This document shows positions 12,861 to 22,643 of a stretch of DNA of 64,000 nt, piece after piece (position 1 is the stretch's first letter; every line of letters starts with the position of its first letter). Location of the stretch: positions 11,716,929 to 11,780,928 of the forward strand of contig NC_058056.1 in assembly GCF_020085105.1 (NCBI RefSeq). The letters are read 5' to 3'. This DNA comes from Siniperca chuatsi. Lineage: Eukaryota; Chordata; Actinopteri; Centrarchiformes; Sinipercidae. The position numbers were made by a program, and so were the translations under genes. The notes under the pieces are model-generated. The model did no database searches. It was not told the origin of the DNA and saw nothing but the letters and a program-made list of their open reading frames with translations.

Positions 12861-15800
12861 TAGATACTGCTTTGTGTCGGATCAACCTTTATCTGTCTGA
12901 TAAATAGCCATTATCACATACTGTACATCTGGCCCATGACCACACACATGGGCCAAGAGTTCATCAGGTTGTTGTCTAACCAGCTGTGTCAGATTTCTGC
13001 AGCATTAAGGATGGGACAGAAACAATGATTCACTCCAGTGCTCCACTGCAGGACCTCAGTGATTTATTACCCAATTGTGTGTTTGTGTGAGTGGAAGATT
13101 TGAGTGTAAAGACTCAAATGTTGAGGCTTGTACACAATAATACAGCACACATCCACTTACACACTACTCTCTTTTTAACAGTGTGGTACTACTGACACAC
13201 AAGGTCATTTGCACTCTGTTAATCCTTCCCACCTAACATTGACTCAACCTGCCTCTAGGTACAGTGTTAGCCTACTGTTGCAGTCACTCAAGGAGTCTGA
13301 CCGTTTCATTTGTACATCTGTGTTTTAAGGCATTCAATGCTCCAAAGAATCTATTTCATTACACTGCTCTACTGTATTTAATCTGTTCATGGGTAATGCC
13401 ATTTGCTATGTAATATTTGTGAATGAATGCTCACAAACAACACCTTTCTCCTTTCTTTGTTTTTCTCTGACTAGTCTCATTGACAGACGGGGCTTTATCC
13501 AATCAGACGCACCGCAGCTGGCACCACCAACCAATGGCATCACTATGTATGGCGCCACCCAGTCTCAGCAGAGCCACATGGTAAGACACTGACCTGACTC
13601 TGTCATTTCTCCAAGATACTACTATCAGGTTGATAACTTGATATACATAAAAGTACAGACTGAGTTGTCACGAGTGGTCTGTGGATATTCACAGTGTTGT
13701 TGAGTCTGTTTAGAGACCAGGAGTCGGCAAGTCACTTGATGGATGAAGTTTTAGGAATAGACTAGTCATTGATTAAAGGGACTGGATACTTTTAGATCTA
13801 GCTCTCGTCGTTTCTCAAAAGCGGTGTTGCCTCAACCAACATTTTAAAGTTATAATCCAGAACATTTTAGCACTAGTTGATTTGGCGACACCTGTGGTTT
13901 CTGGTGGTAACAACAAGACTGATTTTATAATAGAGGAATCACTCCTTGAGCAGCTACTTTGTCAAATACAACAGAAGGGCAAAGGATATATTTGTCTACA
14001 GTGCAGCCAAACAAACTCATGTTGTTTTTAATAAAGAAGTCAGTCAATCATTGACCTTTTCCCATCATGCCATTACCAAACGTACACAGTAAAGGAAGTT
14101 GTTTACCTTGCTAAGGAGCTCACTGTGGCTGCTCCTTCATGTTCAGTTACCCTCTGCAATATTTAAAACAGACCTGCTGACAAAAAAATGCTGGAAAGGA
14201 CTGAGGTTAGTGCTGTCACTTCAGTGACAAATAAATTGTTTCCTGTGACTACTTCACAATAAAAACACCCCTTGTTTCACCAGTTTGAAAGTTTTTAATT
14301 TGAATAGTAAACAGTGAACAATAATACAATTACAGTAGTGCTGGATTACATACACACATCACTTCCCATGAATCTCTTGTGCATAGGTAGATAATTTGAA
14401 TCCCGCCACTAACAATGGAATCTACTGTATAGAAAAATAATACAGAAGGTAAATAGTTTGAAATTACTATTGCTAAAAAATGCAGGCCATAAATGAAAAA
14501 AGGTAAAAAGGGGTGGGGGTTTGGGCCCAGTCTCACCCAGGCCATACCATCACTCCTACAGGGCCAGGTCTTGGACAGCATGACAGACAGAGACAAAGCA
14601 TCTTTCACAGCAGCCTGTCTGACAGAGTGAAACTCCAGCTGTTGCCTTTTGTTCATTTGCCAGAAACAGAAAATCAACTGTCACAAACTGAGGCAGATGA
14701 ACTTGTCAGCCCCATGTCAGTTTGAATAACTGAAACTACAGACGTCATGGCTTGTATTATTTTGTGCCGGATTGTTTCTGATTTTAATGGTAAACATTAG
14801 CTATTGGTTTAAGAACTGGCCTAGAAAACGTGACCTAGGCAGAGAGGGTTAAGGCCAGATTATGTCAAACAGTTTCACTTAATTCTCTTCCCTTTTCTCT
14901 GACACAACGTACCGCGGAATCACAAACGCTGCACCTTTTTATCTTTCTATTTGCATGGAAGGGTCCTTTGTGTGTGTGTGTCATAGGTTGCTCATCAGTC
15001 AGAATACGGTATGTAAGGTTAAAGGTTTCCTCATCATGTTGATAATCAAGTCTTGCAGTGGGCCTAAAGAAATAAAGAGCAGGAATCAGAAAGAGATAAT
15101 ATATAATGAATTAGACCATTTTGTGCAATCTCACGATCTGAAACTACACCAGTCAGTAAACAGATATCTTCGGTAATGTTAAACTGTCTTGGAGAGAATA
15201 GCCGGTGTCATGAAGAGTGCATTGTACTGACCTCACTGACCACTTTTCCTCTGGTGCCTGAATAGAAGCAACAAGTCTTCTGTTGTTCAAATTAGCTGTT
15301 AACCTCACACATTACATGCTAGATTTAAGGCCTATTCACACACAGCTACTAAACGTCTTTCACTGGTGCCCTCCCTTTGTGCCACAGTCATCTCGTTGTT
15401 CTCATCCAAACTCCCCCTCACCCTGTTGGTTCTCATTGAGATGTCGAACATGAATGTCATCTGTCTTCAGGTCCTAAATGTGTAGACTACTTGTAATGAG
15501 CTGAGAGCCATAGGAACATTCCCTTACGTTAGCACATTCAGAAATAATTGCCATCTGTTTTCTGTAGCAGTCATTATTCACAGCTAGAGTTGTCCTATTG
15601 TGCCGGCTGCTGGCCATTTATATGCACTCTAATTCAGAGTCAGCTGTGTACTTAATATTCATTTGTTAAACTCAGTAACATGCCACATTGGTAACACATC
15701 TGGAGTGACTATTTTCGAATATTCTCGTCATCCCCTCCCGCTTACTGATGCAACTCACTTCATTACTGAAAACATTTGTCTGCCTTTGTTTGCCTTGAAA

Positions 15801-18800
15801 ATCCAATGCAGGCTAGACCACTCATTTCAGGTCCACGTTAAGAAAATTGTGTCATCAAGTAGGTTTTAGAGAGGCTGCTGGTTTGATGAGTAAAAGTCTC
15901 CCATCACTTTTGTCTGTTTACTACAGAGGTGTGTGGGTGGAAGTTATTTGGAAGAAAGGGTGTGAATGTGTGGTGTGTGTGTGAGAGAGAGAGAGAGATA
16001 GAGGTGGCAAAGAGACAGCAGAGAAGTGATCCTACTTGATTCATATGTTTTGTCCATTTTAATTTTGTTAGTACTGTTATGTTACACTGACTGTGTGGTA
16101 AATACAGTACCGTAGGTCGGCCATTTGTATCTTCGAATCGCTTGATGTCAACTCAAGACAGGGAGTGTCCTCATCAATACACCGTGAATCATCAAGCCAC
16201 ATAAAATAAGTTGTGCATGGATAAACATTTTTAAGCCTAAAGATGACGGAGAACAAATACAGTAGAATTTTTACAGTGCTTTCCCCTTTTTAACAAGAAA
16301 TTGAAAAGCACTTGAAGAGTAACTTAACACCAAGACCTAGTGACATCACTGTTGGCTGTGGTTACAGGGGCATTAAAGAACACTTCTGACCACACCTAAC
16401 CAGTGAGGCCATTAAAACACTGGCTTTCAGCCTGGTGTTAAGCTACTCAAATAAAATATCATCCTCAATCAAGACAAATTGGTCCACTAATCATTTGGTC
16501 AATGTTCTGATTTAGCTGAACGTGAAAAAGAACAGACTTTACACAAGAATGATGATTTTATTTCTTCGGATCTGTCATTTGAGGAGACATGGTGTGGAGA
16601 CGCGTAGGACCGAGTAAACAAAGTAAACGTTTGTATGTCCATTTGTGTTGTTGACTTGTGCCTGTCACAATTTAAGGCTGTGTTTTTATAGTACTGTGCT
16701 GGCAAATGCATTGAGGTTTCTTTGTGAGGTACTTTTATCTGTGATGCAGCTTAAAACGATGGCCTGGTATGTAGAAGCCTTGTAAGCGGTTGCCATGGCA
16801 ACAGTGTGTGATATGATGTCACATTAAACCTTGATAACATAAAACCTCCATTTGGGATTTGAACTGTTGGTTGGACTAAAGAAGCAATTTGAAGACATCC
16901 TTGGGCTCTGGGAATATTCAATTTTGCACTCATTTCTGATATTTTATAAACAAAAGGATTCATCAAAAAAAGACACATTAATCTGTAATAATTGTTAGTT
17001 GCAGCCCTATTTTCAGATATGTTTCTGAGATTTTTGTGTCCACCCGAATATAATGAAGGTGAAATGAATTAGGAGTAGCTGAGACACTGTTTTTGGAAAG
17101 AGATGTTGCTGTAAATTTTTTTAAACATTATATTTCAATGCTGTGAGCATTTATTTCCATTGTAAATAAAACCAGCTATATCTGCATGGGTAGTTAGCAC
17201 TGTAGGTTAGTAAGAAAATATGTGTTATATAATTTGGGTGTACCTGTCCTTTAACCTCATGGTACACAATTTATTTTTTTGGCCTTGTAAAGATTTCTGT
17301 TTTTTGTCTTTTTCCTTCCTGTAATTCTTGTCTCTGTCTTTTTCCTTCTGTAAGCTGTGAGCTATTTTTATACAATACACATGCAGAGTGCAACTTGATC
17401 AACCACCATTTCCTTGTTGATAATTGCACGTTGAGTGATGAGGGACTGACAACCCACAGCCTCGTTTTCAGTTTCACCACTCACTCTTACTTCAGTCAGC
17501 TGCATAAGTAATGGTGTTACAGTCACTGAAAATGCCCAACTTTTTTTCTTTATTCACCAAAAAGCTGCATACGATCAAATGTACCAAATTTACCACCAAG
17601 TGGCAGCCAAATGTACAACTTACTATCAATCACAGAAGACAGTGGTGTGTTGATGGCTGGAATCTCCCAACTTGTAGCTGGATTCAAGCATCTCATCTCG
17701 ATAATAGCATAAATGGTGTCAGCTTTGGGAAATATTTCATTTTATTTGTACAAGGGCGTGTTCATCCTCATCACGACCTTACAGTTATTGAATTAAACTC
17801 GTAATTGTGTCTTGCTGGTAAATTGAAGGATCCCCTCACCCAGTATGAAATTTCTGCATCTAAATTAAGTGGACAGTCTTGCACAAAATGACTGGAAAGT
17901 AGGACTGCAACTAATCATTATTTTCTTTGTCAATTAATTATTTGGTCCGTATCGTGTCAGAAAATAGTGAAAAATGTCTAATTTCCAGAGTCCAAGGTGA
18001 TTACCTTCAAATGATTTGTTTTGTCCAACTGGCACTCCTCAAACCTAAAGATATTCACATAATACAAAAAAGCATCCAATCCTTACAACTGAGAAGCTGG
18101 AAGAAGGAAATTAAAATTACATTTTTCTATCAATCAAATAAATTAATCGAGCAATCGTTTCAGCTCTACGGTAAAGGTCTTTTGGGAAAATATTGTATTT
18201 CTGTCTCCGTACACATTTACATATGTTGTTTGTAGACCCATTGCCATTTTGTATATTATAATATAAGATGTAAATGTAGGATTGCATTCTTGATGAGAGA
18301 AAAAATTATCTTATCCTTGTCGTGTCATCATTGCCACGTGTGAAAGCCAACCAAAACATGGCCTGTGCTGCTTCACTTGCTATCTGCTGTCCAAGGTTAG
18401 TGTCTCAGCAGTCTATGTACATGCTGTACTGTGTGTCTGTCTGCCGTGGGGGACCGACAGTGCTGAGTCAGTCTAGCTATGACTGTTTATAAAACATGAG
18501 TGGGCCTGAAAGTAGAAAGAAAAGGACAAAGCGCTGTATCCCTTTTTCCCCCCTCTCCGTTTTATTTTATATCCAACACGCTGCTGAAGATGTAGCTCTG
18601 TGCTAACGTGGCTGTGAGCGAGGCTTCTGTGTCATTTCAGTACAATAACCCTCGCTCAAATTAGTCTTTTCAACAACCGGGAGAGAGGCCAAGCTTGTAA
18701 AGGTGATAAGTCAAGAGCAGTTGATACGTGCTGCAGATAAGAGGATTGATAATACTTGAAAACACAGCTCTTATACTGTCAAAGGTAACTCTGCTTCTGT

Positions 18801-20001
18801 TTAAATCACATTTGTAATTGCTCTTTTTAGGTCAGTGAGATTGAGACAGAAAGGTGAGATGTCTGGGACAAATCTCTGTGCTTTTAAATTTCTTGTCAGT
18901 CAGACTTTGGTAGTGGTGTGGGATGGAAGGAGGCATCAAAGTACTTATCCTATTTGTTTGAATGGCTTTTTAATTCCTGTCACCTCTGCACAGCTAGTGA
19001 TCTTTCATCTGTAACTGGTCTCTAATACACATGATTGCTCTGCGGTGATAAAGGGCTAATAGGGTTAAAGCTAATCTCCCTGTAGCTAATGTATGGTAGG
19101 ACCGTGTCCTAAGCCAGTTACTCTGCTCCAGTTTTAGATGTGTGATTTCCACTCTAAAGCAAGGCAATAGAGATCAATAGGCCATGAAGCAGTGACTTAA
19201 TAGCTCTGTGTTTTCAACTGATCTCAGCTCTGTTTTCGCTGGGGGAGATGCACGAGTTGGTGCGGGTTCTTTGTGTGGCTCTGCATTCTAACAAGGGTAC
19301 TAACATCTTTTTTTTTTTTTCTTTCTTTTTCTCTCCTTTATCCAATCACCTATCTCCTATTCTGTTGATCCCGTGTGTCATTTCTTTCCTCCTCCATCTA
19401 ATTTTCAACCCTGCCTTGCTCTTTTTTGTTTTCTATTTCCATCCTTCACCTCTGGCACCTTATGTCTCTTTGACTTCCAAATCCCCTCCCATATTCTTCT
19501 CTTTCTCCTGCTTTCTGCTGCTTCCTCTCAGTGTGACCAAGACCAGTGCATTCAGAGCACCAAATTCGTTTTGCAGGCCGCCGCCACACCTCTCCTCCAG
19601 CAGCAGAGCAGTGAGCCAGTCATCCTGACGGCCTCGTCTGAAAACGGAGGCTCTCTACCTGGCCGCACCTCCCTCACCCTTGGTGGCCCGTGCACCTCAC
19701 TCCCCCTCGGCCAGCCCACCCTCCGACGTCCACCCCCAGCCTCAGCTGCCACGAGGCCAACGACATGCTACCAATCCACGGACACAGCCTCGCACACAAC
19801 CACAGCCACCCCCTCCAAGAGCCAGTGGCCCACCACCACTTTCTTACCCCAGAGGAAGTGCCATCGCCGCCAGGTATGCTTCCCTGCGGCAGCCCCCTGG
19901 GTCACAGCCACACCATGCAGGCTGGTTTCTACAACCCAGCCAGCCAGGACTCACTACACGAGGACTCTGTCAGAGGATTGGTAAAGCTCAGCTCTGTCTG
20001 A
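4402..20001 (+). CDS. zdhhc14: Palmitoyltransferase ZDHHC14 (partial, 3' exons; frameshift in last exon)
   Basis: Multi-pass protein S-acyltransferase that transfers palmitate to cysteines of membrane proteins. Seven exons are visible: 4402-4554, 7877-8014, 8990-9038, 10574-10676, 11338-11447, 13475-13580 and 19532-20001. All phases agree. The first two encode the cysteine-rich DHHC domain ([15 protein letters not shown], then the catalytic DHHCPW). Exon 2 also encodes a membrane segment ending [10 protein letters not shown]. Exon 4 encodes the last membrane segment ([17 protein letters not shown]) and the family TTxE motif (TTNED). The sequence [15 protein letters not shown] and the C-terminal [19 protein letters not shown] match vertebrate ZDHHC14 as I remember it; ZDHHC18 and ZDHHC9 fit less well. 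The C-terminal SSV is a class I PDZ ligand. It sits in a different reading frame from the start of exon 7, so one base appears to be missing near 19716-19723. The N-terminus is outside the window. Confidence 0.93.
4555..7876 (+). other. zdhhc14 intron, non-coding
   Basis: The intron runs from a GTGAGT donor at 4555 to an AG acceptor at 7876. It holds CA-rich stretches (4690-4700 and 6101-6130) and a degenerate block at 7585-7745 that looks like a dispersed fish element (start TTTACATGCACT, end CATGTGCATGAC). No other gene was seen. Confidence 0.6.
7585..7745. repeat. Degenerate dispersed element (MITE-like)
   Basis: The block contains repeated AACCTGGT/AAAACCTG words in both orientations, flanked by TTTACATGCA and the roughly reverse TGTGCATGAC. 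The ends form an imperfect inverted repeat, which suggests a short DNA element. Family assignment is from memory only. Confidence 0.35.
8061..8086. repeat. (CA)n microsatellite
   Basis: AC dinucleotide run just after the zdhhc14 exon ending at 8014. Confidence 0.95.
8219..8276. repeat. (GT)n microsatellite
   Basis: GT run of about 58 bases. With the (CA)n run at 8061-8086 it makes complementary repeat tracts about 130 bases apart, which could fold back. Confidence 0.95.
9039..10573 (+). other. zdhhc14: U12-type AT-AC intron of zdhhc14
   Basis: The intron starts ATATCCTTT, the exact minor-spliceosome AT-AC donor. It ends in ...GTGTCAC, with a branch-site match TTCCTTGAC at 10552-10560 about 14 bases before the end. 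Joining CCTGCCAG (to 9038) to TGTGCTGG (from 10574) restores the reading frame ...ESPAS-VLEVVV..., as in ZDHHC14 of other vertebrates. No GT-AG pair in this interval gives that protein. The intron is therefore read by the U11/U12 machinery; the phase is 2. Confidence 0.88.
11205..11262 (+). repeat. tRNA-derived fragment (possible SINE head)
   Basis: GGATTCGATCC at about 11233-11243 resembles a pol III B box, followed by CCCGTATGGACCACA like a tRNA 3' end. I could not fold a proper acceptor or anticodon arm, so this is at most a decayed tRNA-like fragment within a zdhhc14 intron. Confidence 0.25.
11448..13474 (+). other. zdhhc14 intron, non-coding
   Basis: GT-AG intron with no recognisable exon. 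The only notable element is a (GT)n run at 12821-12859. Confidence 0.6.
12821..12859. repeat. (GT)n microsatellite
   Basis: GT dinucleotide run of about 39 bases within a zdhhc14 intron. Confidence 0.95.
16789..16802. promoter_or_regulatory. RFX X-box-like palindrome
   Basis: GTTGCCATGGCAAC is a perfect 14-base palindrome equal to the RFX-family X-box consensus. It lies in the long zdhhc14 intron. Only the sequence match is seen; function is inferred. Confidence 0.4.
17895..18170. repeat. Dispersed fish repeat (hAT/MITE-like)
   Basis: The block begins GACTGCAACTAATCATTATT, contains GTGAAAAATGTCTAATTTCC and GTTTTGTCCAACT, and ends AATTAATCGAGCAATCGTTT. I recognise these words from a very common percomorph interspersed repeat. 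The class is uncertain because no terminal duplications were resolved. Confidence 0.55.
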
Positions 20002-20720
20002 CAATGGGATGTATACCACCTCCTCCCTCCTGAAAACATGCATCCAACCCATGAAACCCTCCTGTGCCACTTTTATACCAACTTGCTCTCACCCTGAGTT
20101 AGTTTTCCTTTCTCTCCTCAGCAGGACTAGAGAACTGAAAAAGGCTGTGGTTTAAATTCAGCTGCTAGAAACTGAATTAAATTGAACTGAACCGAAGTGA
20201 AACCAGTTGTCCTCAGCCAATGTCTTGCCAAACCTCTCTGATGGAACCGGGAGAGATGTTTTCTCGTGTGATGGCCAGTATGACAACTCAGACATGCTCT
20301 TCTATTTTTTTTTTTTTTTTTTTACTTCAACAGAAGCATAATCCATTAGCTTCTGGAAACTGGACAGGCGAGTTTCTTTTTCAAAGTGGCGTATGTCTGT
20401 GAGCCATGTCAAGCAAAAAAGAATACATGTTGACAGTACATGACATTTTTGGTCAAAATGAATTTCTGTCAATGGATCACAGGTCTGACAGGTTTTTTTG
20501 TAAAACAAACTTTAGCCTATTTGCCTGTTGCTGATTGGACAGCGTCTTTTGCCTTTTTTTCTTGGACATTCTCAGCAGTGCAATGGTTGTCATCATGTTG
20601 CATATCATCCTGCTTTTTGTATGTTAAAAAAATGAGACTGTACCATGGTTATTACAAATCTTACAAATTATTATATTTCCTGTGGATATTAATAAAACAC
20701 CAACTTTGTATCAAATGCGA
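20002..20720 (+). other. zdhhc14: zdhhc14 3' UTR with poly(A) signal
   Basis: Follows the conserved-frame stop TGA at 19999-20001. AATAAA at 20691-20696 is the best poly(A) signal. A T run lies at 20306-20322. Confidence 0.6.
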
Positions 20721-22643
20721 TTGCATTAATATCGAGGTTTAGAAAGCATAATGTGTGCTGTTTGAGTCATGTGGTGATAACATTTCTTGTTACTGATGCC
20801 GGTGGTCATTAGGTGTAAATGAGACAGATTTTAAAAACAAGCCTTTCTGATGAATGTTGCTAAACATTTATGGATGTTCAAACAAGTTTAAGATTCTCTT
20901 TAGGCAATTAAGTCTCCAATTTATCCTGACAGAAGTCCTGGTAAAGCCTCAAGCACCAACCTTAAAATAGTACAGACTAAAACGACGACTCCATTTCCAG
21001 TAATATTTACCGAAAGTGATTTGAGGGTGCCTTAAAGAGAGAATTATTTTCTTTAGCCAAAGAAAAAAAAAAGGGAAAAGAGTTCACTGACTGGCAGTGG
21101 TTAGTGAAGGTATCTGGGTAGTAAAAGGCAGTCCATAAACATTTAATTATCTTCTACCACCTTGTGGTTGAGCAGGAGCACTGCAGTTGAAAGTGGGGGT
21201 TTTTTCTTACTTTTAAAATAAAATTATTAGATACAAGTCAGTAAAAGTGCAGAAAGCTACACTCTGACTCCTCTATAATGTAACTTAAAGCTGCACTAAC
21301 CAATATTTCTACATTAAAAAGAGATCAAATGACTCATGTATTGTGAAAGGGTTGTGCTAGTGAAGAACTTGCAGAGGTTCCCCTCAGCTCTACAGAGCAT
21401 TTTTTAAGCTCTTTAAGAACATCTAGTCATCAAACAAATGAAACTAATGATAATAGTAAGACATTTATTTTTTATTAAATCATTTATGATACATAGGGAT
21501 GATTTTTCATACATATTTTACAACAATTACAATAGACAATGCGAAAAAAAATTTGACATTGGAAAATAGATTTCCCAGATCTTTTATTCGTTTTCTTTCC
21601 ATTTTGGCACAGGATTGATCATTGCAGCACTGAGTGGGAGAGCAGTGAGATGAGAGATGGTCATGGATACAGGATTCTACTATATTCTATAGCTTGCATA
21701 AATATTGCAAAATGTCATTTGTTAGGTTATTGAAATAGTTGTATTTTAAACTGACCCTGTACTGCACTGTGCTTGAGTTCTGCTGCACCATTACATGTTA
21801 AATTGACTTAAATGTCAAGTGCATGGGACGCTATTGTGTTAAAGAATCCTGAGGATTACGAATGAAAGAAATGAAAGAATAAACAAATGTGGGTATGCCC
21901 TAAGTAGGCCCATCCTATTTAATTAACATTATATGTAAAAAAAAAAAAATTTAAAAAATTTAAATGCAGATGAAAATGATTTTGACCATAAGTTAAAAAT
22001 GTTTTCATTCACCCCCCCCACCAAAAAAAAGTATAACCACTACTAATTATTTATTAATGATGACAAATGTTTCCAAGCTTTTAAAATTAGCTGTACAATA
22101 AATTAGTCTTTATTGGGACTTGCTCCCAAAGAATGGAGCCCTTCAGTTTCATTCATTGTTTTATTTGCTGACTGTCTTGGCTTTTAAACAAAGCCAGTAC
22201 TTGAGTGCTTATTAACATTTACATATAATTTGAATTATACAGTGCACTAAGAGCGTATCACAGCAGAGATGCACTAGAGACAGTTTAAGAAATGAACCAA
22301 GGCAAACCTAACTTATAGCTGTAAACAGTCATGGTTGCTCACAGCCTGATGCTCCAGCACAGCTAACTCTCATGCATCAGTCATCTAGCCAGGGCTGGAA
22401 ACATGGACCATTAATACGACATGGTAGGACCTGTCCATGGTACTTGGTCACCAAAATTGCTAGACTAGCTTAAAATCAGCGACCTATGGTTGCTGCAAGA
22501 CTAACCTTACCTGAAGTCAGCACAGGGTTTGCCGTTTTCAACATCCATTGTCTGGGTCATTGTGGCTAAGCTAATTTAGCATTGATAACCAGAACACAAC
22601 AGTGCCTGTAATGCTGGCTTCCGTGTAAGTCTAGAGTCCCAAA
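20721..22643. other. Convergent intergenic region / lgals8 3' UTR
   Basis: No coding sequence was seen between the 3' ends of zdhhc14 (plus) and lgals8 (minus). The right part is probably lgals8 3' UTR; AATAAA read on the minus strand occurs at 22109-22114. A dispersed fish repeat (GCACTAACCAATATTTCTAC, then GAGGTTCCCCTCAGCTCTAC) lies at about 21285-21420. Confidence 0.5.
21285..21420. repeat. Dispersed fish repeat
   Basis: Contains GCTGCACTAACCAATATTTC, TATTGTGAAAGGG and GGTTCCCCTCAGCTCTACAG, a word set I remember from many percomorph introns. The class is unknown. Confidence 0.4.

Larger units (their letters stand above)
13581..19531 (+). other. Long zdhhc14 intron, non-coding
   Basis: A 6-kb GT-AG intron between the exon ending in ATG (SHM) and the last exon (CDQDQ). 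It contains a perfect X-box palindrome at 16789-16802, a dispersed repeat at 17895-18170 and a pyrimidine-rich tract (19310-19530) before the acceptor. No additional exon was seen. Confidence 0.65.

Noticed and set aside
19552-20033. Overlapping long frames in the last zdhhc14 exon
   Set aside because: GC-rich coding DNA gives open shadows in other frames; only the frames carrying CDQDQC and [10 protein letters not shown] fit ZDHHC14.
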